DNA of 64,000 nt from Aliivibrio wodanis (GCA_000953695.1 LN554846.1:2170001-2234000), one strand, 5' to 3'. Shown: positions 1 through 11,493, counted from the stretch's first letter. A program made the numbers and translations. The notes: generated from the sequence alone by a model not told the origin.

Positions 1-936
1 GTTTTTAAGGAGCTGCTTAGTCATATAACCTTGTGCTAACGCCGTGCCTTCATGCTTAGCTATTAAATTAGAAAGCATAAGCTCTGCACTTGCTCCAGCC
101 CCTTTTGCAATCGCTTCTTTTAAAAAATTAAGTAGTGAACCTTCTCTATCTAGATGTTCATAGCACTCAGCTAACAACGGCAATGCTTCACTTATAAAGT
201 CGATATCTTGATCAAGTACTGACTCTAACTGGCTTGCTGCCCCTTTATAATTTTCTTCTTCTATGAGTAATTTAGCCAAAATAATCGATGCACGTACACA
301 TTGATTATCAATTGATAATGCTTTTTTCAGATTCTGCTTGGCTTTGTTTAAATTACTCTCAGCAAGCTCTTGCATTGCTAATTCACAGTAGTAGTGAGCA
401 ATATCAGGTTTTAGCTTTTTCTTACCCATTTTGACTAAACTGTTAGCAAAGGTAATAGCTTGTTCCCATTCGCGAGTTTGTTGATGAATAGCGACAAGTT
501 GCAATAAAGCCGCTTCTTTATGATCAGGTTCATCGACCAATTGCTCAAATATTTTTTCTGCGCGATCAAGAATACCAGCAACCATATAATCTTTGGCTAA
601 TTGCTGCAGAGCGATATTACGTTGATCTAACGTTAGATTTGGACGAGCAATGAGGTTTTGGTGAATTTTAATTGCTCGATCAACCTCTCCTCTGCTTCTA
701 AAAAGGTTACCTAGTGCAAGGTGAGTATCAATCGTATCACTATCAACTTGAAGCAGTTCAATGAAATGATCTACCGCTTTATCTGATTGATCAGAAAGCA
801 ATAGATTCAGACCCGCCACATATTGACGTGACAGGTGATTAGTATCTTTTTGACGTTGTTGTCTCGCACTCCTATTACCCATATACCAACCGTATCCGGC
901 AGCAATAGGCAATAATAGGAATAGCAGCTCTAACAT
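1..936 (-). CDS. lapB: LapB (YciM), lipopolysaccharide assembly protein, 3'-truncated by window edge
   Basis: Inner-membrane-anchored TPR protein that, in E. coli, presents LpxC to the FtsH protease and so tunes LPS synthesis. The 312 visible residues begin MLELLFLLLP, a single N-terminal membrane anchor (about residues 1-18), followed by a run of tetratricopeptide helices (segments such as DQSDKAVDHFIELLQ and LTLDQRNIALQQLAKDYMVAG). Family members are about 390 residues, so roughly 75 C-terminal residues, including the rubredoxin-like zinc domain, lie outside the window. It starts 7 bp after the lapA stop, the conserved lapA-lapB operon. The ATG at 934-936 is chosen because it gives the canonical N-terminus. 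Confidence 0.9.
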   Translation of the reverse strand, partial: MLELLFLLLPIAAGYGWYMGNRSARQQRQKDTNHLSRQYVAGLNLLLSDQSDKAVDHFIELLQVDSDTIDTHLALGNLFRSRGEVDRAIKIHQNLIARPNLTLDQRNIALQQLAKDYMVAGILDRAEKIFEQLVDEPDHKEAALLQLVAIHQQTREWEQAITFANSLVKMGKKKLKPDIAHYYCELAMQELAESNLNKAKQNLKKALSIDNQCVRASIILAKLLIEEENYKGAASQLESVLDQDIDFISEALPLLAECYEHLDREGSLLNFLKEAIAKGAGASAELMLSNLIAKHEGTALAQGYMTKQLLKN

Positions 937-943
937 TCAGCGA

Positions 944-1228
944 TTACCCTTTTGTTGAATCCAAGCGTAATTTATCAAGCTCTACCGTTTTCTTATCAAG
1001 GCGCTTGCGTAAACGACGTTGAGTCATACTAACTTTCAAATACATACTTCCACAAATCAACCAACCTAATCCAAAGCCTGTTGCAAAGAAAATGCCTAAC
1101 AAAGTAGAAAGCTGAAAGTCACCCTGAGCCAATAAATAGTTGAAATTAACAACAATTTGGTTCTGAGCTCCAACAGCTAATGAAATCAGAAATAGAGAAA
1201 CTAATAAAACAGCAACAATAATTTTCAC
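944..1228 (-). CDS. lapA: LapA (YciS), DUF1049 inner-membrane protein
   Basis: Small integral membrane protein of 94 residues with two hydrophobic segments (about 1-20 and 42-65) and a basic, charged C-terminal tail predicted to be a short coiled coil (MTQRRLRKRLDKKTVEL). This is the layout of the LapA/YciS family. It is encoded directly upstream of lapB and is thought to work with it at the FtsH-LapB complex controlling LPS levels. An intrinsic terminator separates it from ihfB, so lapAB probably has its own promoter in 1229-1314. Confidence 0.88.
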   Translation of the reverse strand: MKIIVAVLLVSLFLISLAVGAQNQIVVNFNYLLAQGDFQLSTLLGIFFATGFGLGWLICGSMYLKVSMTQRRLRKRLDKKTVELDKLRLDSTKG

Positions 1229-1314
1229 TGGTCTTCCCTCAAGTTAATGAATATCTAATAATCTCTTATTTTACAGCTCTAAAGATACACCTAAATGCCC
1301 TTAAAATGAACATA

Positions 1315-1348
1315 AAAAAACGGCATACTTAAAAGTATGCCGTTTTTA
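1315..1348 (-). terminator. Intrinsic terminator of ihfB
   Basis: Perfect GCATACTT/AAGTATGC-type hairpin extended by C/G and flanked by A and T runs on both sides (AAAAACGGCATACTT ... AAGTATGCCGTTTTT). It lies just after the ihfB stop in the minus direction. Confidence 0.85.
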
Positions 1349-1362
1349 TATGCTAATTCACA

Positions 1363-1644
1363 TCAGCTGAAATTCACACGTTCACGCAGTTCTTTACCTG
1401 GTTTAAAGTGAGGAACGAATTTACCATCCAATTCTACTTTATCACCAGTTTTTGGATTACGACCTAAACGAGGCTCTCGATAGTGTAGAGAAAAACTACC
1501 AAAACCACGAATCTCTATACGATCACCGCCTTCTAGCGTTGTTGCCATCTGCTCAAGGATTTCCTTGACTGTATCTTCAACCTGCTTAGCAGAAAGTTGA
1601 GGCTTTTTACTACACAGTTGTTCAATCAGTTCAGATTTTGTCAT
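1363..1644 (-). CDS. ihfB: Integration host factor beta subunit
   Basis: DNA-bending HU/IHF-family protein of 93 residues, the beta half of the IHF heterodimer. The signature around residues 45-70 is visible: the FGSF(S)[15 protein letters not shown] segment with the intercalating Pro in the arm (RNPKTG), then [14 protein letters not shown] at the C-terminus. Its length matches the family. It lies downstream of rpsA as in other enterobacteria and vibrios, with a hairpin between them. It acts in the nucleoid, in site-specific recombination and at sigma-54 promoters. Confidence 0.95.
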   Translation of the reverse strand: MTKSELIEQLCSKKPQLSAKQVEDTVKEILEQMATTLEGGDRIEIRGFGSFSLHYREPRLGRNPKTGDKVELDGKFVPHFKPGKELRERVNFS

Positions 1645-1668
1645 AAATGACCTCTCCTACGTTATCGA

Positions 1669-1697
1669 AAGAAAAGGGAGCATTACGCTCCCTTTAA
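1669..1697 (-). terminator. Hairpin between rpsA and ihfB (terminator or attenuator)
   Basis: Nine-base-pair arms AAAGGGAGC/GCTCCCTTT around a 5-nt loop. Read on the minus strand, the stem is followed by TTTTCTTTC, a workable U-tract after rpsA. Confidence 0.75.
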
Positions 1698-1703
1698 ATT
1701 TAC

Positions 1704-3377
1704 TTATTCGCCTTTAGCTGCTTTGAAAGCGTCAGCCATTGCGCTACCGAAACCACCATCTTCTGGTTGAGTATTCAGTGTTGCCATTGCTTCTTGCTCA
1801 TCAGCTTCATCTTTAGCTTTGATAGATAGGTTAACTACGCGGTTCTTACGGTCTACACCAGTGAACTTCGCTTCAACGCTATCGCCAACGCTTAGGATTA
1901 GAGATGCATCTTCAATACGGTCACGAGAAAGCTCAGAAGTACGGATGTAACCTTCTACGCTATCTGCAAGAGTAATTGTAGCGCCTTTAGCGTCAACAGC
2001 TGAAACAGTACCGTTTACTAGAGTACCTTTCTTGTTGTCTGCTAGGTAGTTGTTAAATGGGTCTTCTTCCATTTGTTTAACACCTAGAGAAATACGCTCA
2101 CGCTCAGCATCAACAGCTAGAACAACAGCAGAGATTTCGTCGCCTTTCTTGTACTCACGTACCGCGTCTTCACCTGTAGCATTCCAAGAAATGTCAGATA
2201 GGTGAACTAGACCGTCGATGCCGCCGTCAAGACCGATGAAGATACCAAAGTCAGTGATAGATTTGATCTTACCAGTAACGTGGTCGCCTTTAGCTTGCGC
2301 TTCAGCGAATGTCTGCCAAGGGTTAGCTTTACATTGCTTAAGACCTAGAGAGATACGACGACGTTCTTCGTCAATCTCAAGAACCATAACCTCAACTTCG
2401 TCGCCTACATTAACAACTTTAGAAGGGTGGATGTTCTTGTTAGTCCAATCCATTTCAGAAACGTGTACTAGACCTTCAACGCCTTCTTCGATTTCAACGA
2501 AGCAGCCGTAATCAGTTAGGTTAGTAACACGACCAGAAAGTTTGTGACCTTCTGGGTAACGCTTAGCGATAGCTACCCATGGATCTTCGCCAAGTTGCTT
2601 AAGACCTAGAGAAACACGAGTGCGCTCACGATCGAACTTAAGAACTTTAACATTGATCTCGTCACCAACATTTACGATCTCAGATGGGTGCTTAACACGC
2701 TTCCAAGCCATATCTGTGATGTGTAGTAGACCGTCAACGCCACCTAGATCAACGAATGCACCGTAGTCAGTAAGGTTCTTAACGATACCTTTAACTTCCA
2801 TGCCTTCTTGTAGAGAAGCAAGTAGCTCATCACGTTCAACACTGTTTTCTGATTCGATAACAGCACGACGTGAAACAACAACGTTATTACGTTTTTGGTC
2901 AAGCTTAATTACTTTGAACTCTAGCTCTTTGCCTTCAAGGTGCAGAGTGTCGCGTACTGGACGTACATCAACAAGAGAACCAGGTAGGAATGCACGGATA
3001 CCGTTAAGTTCAACTGTGAAGCCGCCTTTAACTTTACCGTTGATAACACCCATAACTGTTTCAGCATCTTCGTATGCTTTTTCAAGTTGAATCCAAGCTT
3101 CGTGACGCTTCGCTTTCTCACGAGAAAGTTGAGTTTCACCGAAACCATCTTCAACAGCGTCAAGAGCAACGTCTACTTCAGAACCAACTTCAACTTCAAG
3201 TTCGCCAGCAGCGTTCTTGAATTGTTCAGCTGGGATTGCTGCTTCAGATTTTAGGCCAGCGTCAACAAGAACGAAACCGTTCTCGATAGCTACTACAGTA
3301 CCTTTAACGATGCTGCCTTGTTGGAATTCAGTTTCAGATAGAAACTCTTCAAAGAGTTGAGCAAAAGATTCAGTCAT
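1704..3377 (-). CDS. rpsA: 30S ribosomal protein S1
   Basis: Large mRNA-binding ribosomal protein that recruits and unwinds mRNAs at the 30S subunit. It has 557 residues, the same as E. coli S1, and contains six S1 OB-fold repeats, seen as recurring blocks such as [49 protein letters not shown] and [25 protein letters not shown] (shortened by homology, spanning about residues 20-530). The start at 3377 gives the canonical [11 protein letters not shown]; a farther upstream in-frame codon would add five residues with no family support. Codon use is strongly biased, as expected for a highly expressed gene. Confidence 0.96.
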   Translation of the reverse strand: MTESFAQLFEEFLSETEFQQGSIVKGTVVAIENGFVLVDAGLKSEAAIPAEQFKNAAGELEVEVGSEVDVALDAVEDGFGETQLSREKAKRHEAWIQLEKAYEDAETVMGVINGKVKGGFTVELNGIRAFLPGSLVDVRPVRDTLHLEGKELEFKVIKLDQKRNNVVVSRRAVIESENSVERDELLASLQEGMEVKGIVKNLTDYGAFVDLGGVDGLLHITDMAWKRVKHPSEIVNVGDEINVKVLKFDRERTRVSLGLKQLGEDPWVAIAKRYPEGHKLSGRVTNLTDYGCFVEIEEGVEGLVHVSEMDWTNKNIHPSKVVNVGDEVEVMVLEIDEERRRISLGLKQCKANPWQTFAEAQAKGDHVTGKIKSITDFGIFIGLDGGIDGLVHLSDISWNATGEDAVREYKKGDEISAVVLAVDAERERISLGVKQMEEDPFNNYLADNKKGTLVNGTVSAVDAKGATITLADSVEGYIRTSELSRDRIEDASLILSVGDSVEAKFTGVDRKNRVVNLSIKAKDEADEQEAMATLNTQPEDGGFGSAMADAFKAAKGE

Positions 3378-3473
3378 TAATTTGATCTTCAATATTAAAC
3401 GTCCATGGGTATCCTACCGCATGGGGTTGATAGTAAGGTTAGTTATCATCCTTGCAACTAACTAAGTTTTTAA

Positions 3474-4148
3474 TTATAGCTTAGATTCAATAAAAGCAAT
3501 AGCTTGAGCTACAACTTCTTCAATATTCATTGACGTTGAATCTAATACTAAAGCGTCTTCAGCAGGACGTAATGGCGCGACAGCTCTATTGCGGTCTCGA
3601 TCATCACGTTCTTGAATTTCGCCTAAAAGACGGTCAAATCTAACATCTAACCCCTTCTGTTGCAACTGCTTCATTCGGCGATTCGCTCGTTCTTCCGCAC
3701 TTGCATCTAAAAATATCTTAACTTCTGCGCCCGTAAATACGACAGTTCCCATATCTCGGCCATCAGCAACAAGACCGGGAGCGGAAGCAAAAGCCCTTTG
3801 ACGACGCAATAAAGCTTCACGTACTTGTGGTAATGCCGCGACTTTTGAAGCCGCCATTCCGGTCTCTTCTTTACGAAGTTCAGAAGATACATCTTCGCCT
3901 TCTAAGATAACTTTTACTAAATCACCTTCGGCTTTAAATTGTACGTCTAGATTTGCAGCAAGAGGAACAAGTGCATCTTCTGAATCTAAATCAACGCCAT
4001 GGTGGATTGCTGCTAATGCTAGCACACGATAAATCGCACCAGAATCTAATAAGTTATAACCTAGCTTTTCTGCAAGTAACATGCACAACGTGCCTTTACC
4101 TGCTCCACTTGGACCATCAACAGTAACGACTGGTGAATGAGTTGTCAT
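3474..4148 (-). CDS. cmk: Cytidylate kinase
   Basis: Phosphorylates CMP and dCMP with ATP, feeding CTP/dCTP synthesis and recycling nucleotides from phospholipid and RNA turnover. It has 224 residues. The P-loop GPSGAGKG is at about residues 12-19, and the family motifs LDSGAIYR and [10 protein letters not shown] are present. The start at 4148 is the ATG giving [12 protein letters not shown], preceded by GGAG at a 5-6 nt spacing; a TTG four codons upstream is less likely. It sits between aroA and rpsA, the common gamma-proteobacterial order. Confidence 0.95.
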   Translation of the reverse strand: MTTHSPVVTVDGPSGAGKGTLCMLLAEKLGYNLLDSGAIYRVLALAAIHHGVDLDSEDALVPLAANLDVQFKAEGDLVKVILEGEDVSSELRKEETGMAASKVAALPQVREALLRRQRAFASAPGLVADGRDMGTVVFTGAEVKIFLDASAEERANRRMKQLQQKGLDVRFDRLLGEIQERDDRDRNRAVAPLRPAEDALVLDSTSMNIEEVVAQAIAFIESKL

Positions 4149-4230
4149 GGAGTTCTCCAATTATTTATTGTGATTGGTTTCTACGGGCGCATTATACCCA
4201 AGTCAGATTATTTATATACTCTAGATAGCC

Positions 4231-4269
4231 AAAAACTAAAAAAGCCCTGTATCTTTTTATACAGGGCTT
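4231..4269 (-). terminator. Intrinsic terminator of aroA
   Basis: Eleven-bp perfect arms AAGCCCTGTAT/ATACAGGGCTT with a 6-nt loop, followed on the minus strand by TTTTTAGTTTTT. It implies that cmk is transcribed from its own promoter in 4149-4230. Confidence 0.88.
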
Positions 4270-4307
4270 ATGTCAATAAAATCGTACTGTTACTTATAAA
4301 TCAAAAA

Positions 4308-5588
4308 TCACACACTTAACTCTTTTAATTTATCAAAATAATCAGGGAACGTTTTTGATGTACAACCAGGATCATTAATCGTCACTGGCGTATCACTCAA
4401 GGCCACGAGTGAAAAACACATCGCCATACGGTGATCATCATAAGTATCAATCGCGGCATGCTTTAATGATGTAGGTGGCGTTATCGTAATGTAATCCTCA
4501 CCTTCCTCGACTTCTGCACCCACTTTTCTTAATTCTGTCGCCATCGCCGCTAAGCGATCCGTTTCTTTTACACGCCAGTTATATACATTGCGAATAGAAG
4601 TCGTACCTTCTGCGAATAACGCTGCTGTCGCTATTGTCATCGCGGCATCAGGAATATGATTAAAATCCATATCAACGGCTTTTAACTCTCCTTTGCGTGC
4701 AATAACATAATCATCACCCCATTCAATATCAGCCCCCATAGCCGCTAACGCATCAGCAAACTGAACATCACCTTGAATGCTTTTTTTGCCAATACCAGTG
4801 ACTTTAACCGAACCACCTTTAATGGCTGCTGCCGCTAAGAAATAAGACGCTGACGATGCATCACCTTCAACAAGAAAGTCCCCCGGCGCTACATACGTTT
4901 GATTAGCTGGAACGACAAAGGTTTGATAGTTTTGGTTATCAATCTTAACTCCAAACGTTGCCATTATATCTAATGTAATATCAATGTATGGTTTAGAGAC
5001 TAAATCACCAACAATATTAATCGTAGTATCTTGAGTTGATAATGGTGCCGCCATTAAAAAAGCAGTTAAAAATTGACTTGAGATAGAGCCATCAATTTCT
5101 ACCGTTCCGCCTTTTAAGCCTGTTCCTTTAATTTTTAATGGTGGATAGTTTTCATTTTCTAAATATTCAACATCAGCACCAGCCGCTTTTAATGCGGAAA
5201 CTAGATGACCAATAGGACGCTCTTTCATGCGAGGTTCGCCAGTAAGAACGAACTCCCCTTTACCAAGACATAATGCAGCAGCTAATGGTCGCATTGCAGT
5301 TCCGGCATTGCCAAGAAAGAGTTCCAAAGCTTCTGTTGGCTCAAAGGTATGACCTAAGCCAACAACTTCACAAACTGTTTTATCTTCGGATAAATTATAT
5401 TCCACACCTAATGACTTTAATGCGTTAAGCATATGACGAATGTCATCACTATCAAGTAGATTGGTAAGTGTTGTTTTCCCAGAAGCCAATGCGGCAAGTA
5501 ATAATGCTCGATTTGAAACACTTTTTGAGCCAGGTAGATTTATTTGACCATCAATTTTTGAAATTGGTTGAAGAGTTAAGCTTTCCAT
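4308..5588 (-). CDS. aroA: 3-phosphoshikimate 1-carboxyvinyltransferase (EPSP synthase)
   Basis: Sixth step of the shikimate pathway: transfers enolpyruvyl from PEP to shikimate-3-phosphate. It has 426 residues (E. coli 427). The family signatures [18 protein letters not shown] (about 18-35), the PEP-binding [16 protein letters not shown] (about 90-105) and the C-terminal [21 protein letters not shown] and [11 protein letters not shown] are all intact. This is the class I (enterobacterial) form with Gly in LGNAGTA. The ATG start gives MESLTLQPI, as in the family. aroC, encoding the next enzyme, is at 50.0-51.1 kb in this window. Confidence 0.96.
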   Translation of the reverse strand: MESLTLQPISKIDGQINLPGSKSVSNRALLLAALASGKTTLTNLLDSDDIRHMLNALKSLGVEYNLSEDKTVCEVVGLGHTFEPTEALELFLGNAGTAMRPLAAALCLGKGEFVLTGEPRMKERPIGHLVSALKAAGADVEYLENENYPPLKIKGTGLKGGTVEIDGSISSQFLTAFLMAAPLSTQDTTINIVGDLVSKPYIDITLDIMATFGVKIDNQNYQTFVVPANQTYVAPGDFLVEGDASSASYFLAAAAIKGGSVKVTGIGKKSIQGDVQFADALAAMGADIEWGDDYVIARKGELKAVDMDFNHIPDAAMTIATAALFAEGTTSIRNVYNWRVKETDRLAAMATELRKVGAEVEEGEDYITITPPTSLKHAAIDTYDDHRMAMCFSLVALSDTPVTINDPGCTSKTFPDYFDKLKELSV

Positions 5589-5784
5589 GTTTATGTAAAA
5601 TTCCTATACAAATAAATAATAGCGCTACGCTCGGTATTTCACCTTATGACTGCATAGCTGTTTCAGCTTTCATTGTTATTTTTTGTTATTCTTCATACTT
5701 TCAGAGTAACGAAAACCAAAGCGTTGTACCAGAGGCAATGTCGTCTCTTTACTTAAAAATAATGAATACTTATTTCTTTTGCTT

Positions 5785-6498
5785 ATGACTATCTATTTGC
5801 CCCAACTTGATTCAAATGAAACAAGCCCTTTCCCTGTCATCGAAAGTGCATTAAATGATCCTGATGGATTGCTTGCAATGGGGGGAGACTTATCTTCAGT
5901 TCGTCTACTCAATGCTTACCAACATGGTATTTTCCCTTGGTATAGTTTTGGTGATCCTATTTTATGGTGGAGCCCGAGTATTCGAGGTATTTTTTTACCG
6001 GCTCAATTTTCACCATCGAAGAGTTTAAAAAAGTTTTTTAGAAAATCGAACTATGAAGTCACCATAAACAAATCAACAGCTCAAGTGATTGAACTTTGTG
6101 CATCCACTAGGAGTGCAGAAGAGACGTGGATCATGCCTGAAATGATCGATGCCTATAAGCAGCTCGCAACATTGGGGATTTGTCATTCTGTTGAAGTCTG
6201 GTGCAATAATGAACTTGTTGGTGGGCTGTATGGTCTCCAAATCGGCCAAGTATTTTGTGGTGAGTCTATGTTTTCATTACAAACAAATGCATCTAAAATA
6301 GCACTATGGCAGTTTTGTGAGCATTTTGTGGCTTCTGGCGGGCAGTTGATTGATTGCCAAATAATGAACCCTCACCTTGAAAGTTTAGGTGCAATCGAAA
6401 TGAAAAGAGCCGATTTCAAGATAAAGTTAGATCAATTAGCTAACCAAACAGTCAGTTCACACTGTTATTTTCCACAACCTATTGGGAATAATTTCTAA
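5785..6498 (+). CDS. aat: Leucyl/phenylalanyl-tRNA-protein transferase
   Basis: Transfers Leu or Phe from aminoacyl-tRNA to N-terminal Arg or Lys of proteins, creating a ClpS-recognised N-degron. The protein has 237 residues. Conserved blocks FPWYSFGDPILWWSPS, WIMPEMIDAY, GGLYGLQIGQVFCGESMFS and FIDCQ-type LIDCQIMNPHLESLGA are present. The ATG at 5785 is preferred over the in-frame TTG two codons earlier because it gives MTIYLPQ. Its stop is 2 bp before bpt, so the two transferases are co-transcribed. Confidence 0.95.
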   Translation: MTIYLPQLDSNETSPFPVIESALNDPDGLLAMGGDLSSVRLLNAYQHGIFPWYSFGDPILWWSPSIRGIFLPAQFSPSKSLKKFFRKSNYEVTINKSTAQVIELCASTRSAEETWIMPEMIDAYKQLATLGICHSVEVWCNNELVGGLYGLQIGQVFCGESMFSLQTNASKIALWQFCEHFVASGGQLIDCQIMNPHLESLGAIEMKRADFKIKLDQLANQTVSSHCYFPQPIGNNF

Positions 6499-6500
6499 TC

Positions 6501-7501
<1,001 letters not shown>

Positions 7502-7542
7502 TTTGTCATTTTTAGCAACTTAGTTTGCTATAAATAAACAAT

Positions 7543-7573
7543 AAAAAAACCCAGTCAATGACTGGGTTTTTTA
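7543..7573. terminator. Bidirectional terminator between infA and clpA
   Basis: Symmetric ACCCAGTCA/TGACTGGGT hairpin flanked by six A residues on the left and six T residues on the right, so it can end transcription of both convergent genes. Confidence 0.88.
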
Positions 7574-7600
7574 TTATCGAATATAATTTGCACTATATTA

Positions 7601-9856
7601 TTAATGTACAGCTTCTGCTTCACTAGTAAACTCAAAGGCAAGCTCTCCGCCTTTATTAAGCTTAACTCGAACCGTACCACCGTTAACTAGCTCACCAAAT
7701 AACAATTCATTTGCCATTGGTTTTTTCAGATTCTCTTGAATAACTCGAGCCATTGGGCGTGCACCCATTGCTTTATCATAGCCTTTATCTGCAAGCCACT
7801 CTTTCGCTTCTTGTGATACTTCCATTGAAACACCACGAGAATCCAGTTGAACTTGCAATTCTACAATGAACTTCTCAACAACAAGAGATATCACATCTTT
7901 GCTTAAATGTTCGAACCAAATAATGTTATCTAAACGGTTTCTAAATTCAGGCGTAAATATTTTTTTAATCGCAGCCATCGCATCAGTACTATGATCTTGT
8001 TGAATAAGACCAATCGATTTTTTCACCGTTTCTTGAACACCCGCATTGGTTGTCATAACAAAAACCACATTACGGAAGTCTGCTTTACGACCATTATTAT
8101 CTGTCAGCGTACCATTATCCATAATTTGAAGTAGTAAGTTAAAAACATCTGGATGTGCTTTTTCTAGCTCATCAAGTAAAACCACAGAGTGAGGATGTTT
8201 AATTACTGCATCTGTTAGTAGGCCACCTTGTTCATAACCAACGTAACCTGGGGGTGCGCCGATCAAACGACTGACGGTATGACGCTCACCATATTCAGAC
8301 ATATCAAAACGAAGAAGCTCAATACCAAGTGCTTTTGCTAATTGAACCGTTACTTCTGTTTTACCAACCCCTGTTGGACCTGCAAACAAGAATGAACCAA
8401 CCGGTTTATTATCCGCACCTAGCCCTGCTCTACTTAACTTAATTGCTTCACATAACACATCAATGCCTTGGTCTTGTCCAAACACTAACATTTTAAGCTT
8501 AGCATCCAGTTTTTTCAGCACATCTTTATCACTAGAAGATACTGATTTTTCTGGAATACGAGCCATCTTAGCTACCATTGATTCTATATCAGCAACATTG
8601 ATGGTTTTCTTTCGACGACTGATAGGAGTTAAACGACAGCGCGCGCCCGCCTCATCAATAACATCAATCGCTTTATCTGGTAAATGACGCTCATTAATGT
8701 ACTTAGCCGACAGTTCTACCGCCGCTCGTAGCGCTTTATTGGTATAACGAACTTCATGATGCTCTTCATACTTACTCTTCAGGCCAATTAAGATCTTAGT
8801 AGTATCGTCAAGAGATGGTTCTAAAATATCAATTTTTTGAAAACGACGAGCCAAAGCACGTTCTTTTTCAAAAATAGTGCTGTGCTCTTGATAAGTTGTT
8901 GAGCCAATACAGCGTAATTTCCCGCTACTTAGTAGAGGTTTAATTAAGTTCGCAGCGTCAACTTGACCACCAGAAGCGGCTCCCGCACCAATAATAGTGT
9001 GAATCTCGTCAATAAATAAAATCGCATGTTCTTCTTTTTCAAGCTGCTTTAAAATAGCTTTAAAGCGTTTTTCAAAGTCACCACGATACTTGGTACCTGC
9101 TAATAGGGAACCAATATCTAAAGAATAAATAATACAATCTTGAATTACATCAGGAACTTGTCCTTCAACAATACGCCAAGCAAGACCTTCTGCTATTGCT
9201 GTTTTACCTACACCAGCTTCACCAACTAATAGTGGGTTATTTTTACGACGACGGCACAATACTTGAATAGTTCGCTCAAGTTCTTGATCACGGCCTATCA
9301 GAGGATCGATTCCCCCATTCTTAGCTACTTGGTTTAGGTTTGTTGCAAAGCTTTCTAATTTATCTTCAGAGCCAGATTCTACTGCTGCTTCTGCATTATT
9401 TGAATCAGAATGATCATCACGATGCTCAGGTGCACCATGTGAGATAAAATTAACAATATCTAAGCGACTAATATCATTCTTTTTAAGGAGGTAGGCGGCA
9501 TGAGATTCTTGTTCACTAAATATAGCAACAAGGACATTTGCGCCAGTAACTTCATTACGCCCTGAAGATTGAACATGGAAAACAGCACGTTGAAGAACAC
9601 GCTGAAAACTTAGCGTTGGCTGTGTTTCACGGCTTTCGTCATCAACAGGAATTAATGGTGTAGTTTGTGTAATGAATTCATCGATCTCAGCAGCTAAAGC
9701 ATCTAAGTCAGTATGACAAGCTAACAATGCCTCATGAGCTGATGGGTTCTCTAATAGAGCAAATAGTAGGTGCTCTACTGTCATAAATTCATGACGCTTT
9801 TCACGTGCACGAGCAAACGCACTGTTCAAACTTGCTTCTAATTCTTTATTTAACAT
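7601..9856 (-). CDS. clpA: ClpA, ATP-dependent unfoldase subunit of ClpAP protease
   Basis: AAA+ HSP100 unfoldase that threads substrates into ClpP. It has 751 residues: N-domain (about 1-145), first AAA module with Walker A GEAGVGKT (212-219) and Walker B LFIDEIHT, and second AAA module with Walker A GPTGVGKT and [16 protein letters not shown], plus a ClpP-contact loop region near IGLIQQ. The start at 9856 gives [10 protein letters not shown]; the seven-codon upstream extension has no family support. The gene follows clpS by 42 bp. Together they form the N-degron degradation arm that complements aat-bpt opposite. Confidence 0.96.
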   Translation of the reverse strand: MLNKELEASLNSAFARAREKRHEFMTVEHLLFALLENPSAHEALLACHTDLDALAAEIDEFITQTTPLIPVDDESRETQPTLSFQRVLQRAVFHVQSSGRNEVTGANVLVAIFSEQESHAAYLLKKNDISRLDIVNFISHGAPEHRDDHSDSNNAEAAVESGSEDKLESFATNLNQVAKNGGIDPLIGRDQELERTIQVLCRRRKNNPLLVGEAGVGKTAIAEGLAWRIVEGQVPDVIQDCIIYSLDIGSLLAGTKYRGDFEKRFKAILKQLEKEEHAILFIDEIHTIIGAGAASGGQVDAANLIKPLLSSGKLRCIGSTTYQEHSTIFEKERALARRFQKIDILEPSLDDTTKILIGLKSKYEEHHEVRYTNKALRAAVELSAKYINERHLPDKAIDVIDEAGARCRLTPISRRKKTINVADIESMVAKMARIPEKSVSSSDKDVLKKLDAKLKMLVFGQDQGIDVLCEAIKLSRAGLGADNKPVGSFLFAGPTGVGKTEVTVQLAKALGIELLRFDMSEYGERHTVSRLIGAPPGYVGYEQGGLLTDAVIKHPHSVVLLDELEKAHPDVFNLLLQIMDNGTLTDNNGRKADFRNVVFVMTTNAGVQETVKKSIGLIQQDHSTDAMAAIKKIFTPEFRNRLDNIIWFEHLSKDVISLVVEKFIVELQVQLDSRGVSMEVSQEAKEWLADKGYDKAMGARPMARVIQENLKKPMANELLFGELVNGGTVRVKLNKGGELAFEFTSEAEAVH

Positions 9857-9898
9857 AGGAACCTCCCAAAACACCAAATAATGGTGTAACGAACAAAC

Positions 9899-10219
9899 TT
9901 ACGCTTGCTCCATTGTACACAGTAGTGGGTGCTCATTATCACGCGAATACGTATTAACTTGCGCAACTTTTGTTTCAGCAACTTCAGCAGTAAAAACCCC
10001 ACATACTGCTTTCCCTTCATAATGCACTGTAAGCATTAATTGTGTCGCTTTCTCCAAATCCATGGAAAAAAATTTATCTAAAATTTCAACAACAAACTCC
10101 ATAGGAGTGTAATCATCATTATTCAAAACCACTTTATACATTGGCGGTGGTTTTAACCCTGTTTTCTCCAATTCCAGAACATCTGAATCAGGAGAAACCC
10201 ATTCATATAATTTACTCAT
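9899..10219 (-). CDS. clpS: ClpS, N-degron adaptor for ClpA
   Basis: Adaptor that binds destabilising N-terminal Leu, Phe, Tyr and Trp and delivers the protein to ClpAP. It has 106 residues. The core contains the substrate-pocket motif [20 protein letters not shown] (about 27-46) with the DDYTPM signature, and the helix [19 protein letters not shown]. It is divergent from cspD, the same arrangement as in E. coli. Confidence 0.96.
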   Translation of the reverse strand: MSKLYEWVSPDSDVLELEKTGLKPPPMYKVVLNNDDYTPMEFVVEILDKFFSMDLEKATQLMLTVHYEGKAVCGVFTAEVAETKVAQVNTYSRDNEHPLLCTMEQA

Positions 10220-10612
10220 TTCGACAACTAATTTTCAGCTAAATAATATTATTGATACTTCAAAGCATCTCACTTTAGCCTAATCTAGTCTAAGGGCTAC
10301 ATCAAACAAAAGATGCTATTTTAGTGTTCTTATTCACTTAATTATTGTCTAATCGAATATAAAAACAACGATACTAAAATAAAGAATAGAGTGTTTTTTT
10401 CTTTATAACCACTTTATTTATCAAATTGATATTACTGATAATATTGTTAATCTTAAATATGATATTAAACACAAATGTTACAAAAGTGAACAATTTGTTC
10501 TTGACTCCCTCTTTAGATTTAATAAAGTGTACGAGTAGTGGTTATCAATTAAACAAATGTTTAATTGATAACCATTATGCTAGGTAATTAAAAATGCAGA
10601 GGGATGTATAGC
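10220..10612. other. Divergent clpS-cspD intergenic region
   Basis: Very AT-rich 393-bp spacer with no credible ORF. It holds the divergent promoters and, at 10540-10573, a long perfect inverted repeat described separately. A candidate plus-strand promoter is TTGACT at 10501-10506 with TAAAGT at 10523-10528 (16-bp spacer), which would place the inverted repeat at the 5' end of the cspD mRNA. Confidence 0.5.
10540..10573 (+). repeat. Perfect inverted repeat upstream of cspD (15-bp arms, AAAT loop)
   Basis: GGTTATCAATTAAAC and its exact reverse complement GTTTAATTGATAACC are separated by AAAT. Pairing extends outward by about five more positions if G-U pairs are allowed. No T-tract follows, so it is not an intrinsic terminator. 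It ends 39 nt before the cspD ATG. Confidence 0.85.
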
Positions 10613-10834
10613 ATGGCAACAGGTACAGTTAAATGGTTCAATAACGCCAAAGGGTTTGGCTTCATTTGTCCTGAAGGTGAAGACGGTGATATTTTTGCAC
10701 ACTATTCCACTATAGAAATGGATGGCTACCGAACATTAAAAGCAGGGCAAGCCGTCACCTATGAGATTCATGAAGGCCCTAAAGGTTTTCATGCTAGTGA
10801 AATAAAACCACTTGAATGTGAAGCAGTTAAATAG
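10613..10834 (+). CDS. cspD: CspD, cold-shock-domain DNA replication inhibitor
   Basis: Single cold-shock-domain protein of 73 residues. In E. coli CspD binds single-stranded DNA, blocks replication and accumulates in stationary phase. RNP-1-type KGFGFICPE and RNP-2-type DIFAHYS are intact, and MDGYRTLKAGQ is diagnostic of CspD over CspA. The start at 10613 (MATGTVKWF) is chosen because GAGGG lies nine bases upstream; the in-frame ATG at 10604 directly abuts that Shine-Dalgarno. It is divergent from clpS, as in enterobacteria. Confidence 0.93.
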   Translation: MATGTVKWFNNAKGFGFICPEGEDGDIFAHYSTIEMDGYRTLKAGQAVTYEIHEGPKGFHASEIKPLECEAVK

Positions 10835-10853
10835 GCTTCTCTATCAACGTTTT

Positions 10854-10885
10854 AAAAGGTGAGTATTTATTACTCACCTTTTTTG
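10854..10885 (+). terminator. Intrinsic terminator of cspD
   Basis: AAAAGGTGAGTA/TACTCACCTTTT hairpin with a TTTTTT tail, about 20 bp after the cspD stop. Confidence 0.88.
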
Positions 10886-10944
10886 AACCTATCTCCTCAG
10901 AAATACTCTCATTTCTTTCCATCTTTCTTTGTTAGGTCCCTATT

Positions 10945-11493
10945 TTGAAATATTTAATTTCTTTTGCTTTATTATTTTTTCTTAATGGTTGCGTGTCAGA
11001 AGCTCACCAAGAAAAAAGTACCATCAATATAGTTACAACAGGTAATATCACCGAAGTACTATCAGACAAAAAAAGTTTTACTTGGCACACGACAATCAAT
11101 GCTAATTATTTAAATTCAACACTCAATAATAATGAAGTAGAACAACAATTTATTTTATCCTTAAAACATAAATTGGAGCAAAAAGGCTTCACCTACATAG
11201 ATAATGCAATACAAGCCGATTTTTATATTGGTTATGGCTTAGGTGTTGATACAAAAATAAGTGACTCACAAATCCTTAACAAAACAGGGCTACTTGCAGG
11301 CTTACAGCCTCTAGATTCCGAGGGGAATAATAAAGCCAGTATTTTTATCGCTATCTTCTTACCAAGTCAGCTTTCCCCTTCATGGTCAGCACTTGCTCAA
11401 GGCTATACCAACATAGAGAAGAGTAACCAAAAAGAAAAAGCTATCAGCGAATTACTGAATTTTATGTTTAATAGCTTAAAAAACAATACTTAG
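10945..11493 (+). CDS. Putative DUF4136-like outer-membrane lipoprotein
   Basis: Protein of 182 residues with a short lipoprotein signal (hydrophobic LISFALLFF, lipobox LNGC at about residues 12-15), so it is likely acylated and exported. The mature part (paired tracts INANYLN, VEQQFILSLKHKLEQKGFTY, ADFYIGYGLGV, and a C-terminal ISELLNFMF helix) resembles the DUF4136 family of Gram-negative lipoproteins of unknown function. The only reasonable start is TTG at 10945, with TTAGG about nine bases upstream. It follows the cspD terminator and looks monocistronic. Confidence 0.7.
   Translation: MKYLISFALLFFLNGCVSEAHQEKSTINIVTTGNITEVLSDKKSFTWHTTINANYLNSTLNNNEVEQQFILSLKHKLEQKGFTYIDNAIQADFYIGYGLGVDTKISDSQILNKTGLLAGLQPLDSEGNNKASIFIAIFLPSQLSPSWSALAQGYTNIEKSNQKEKAISELLNFMFNSLKNNT

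Noticed and set aside
2218-3169. Several 80-100 codon frames within rpsA on both strands
   Set aside because: Explained by strong codon bias of rpsA creating open antisense and shifted frames.
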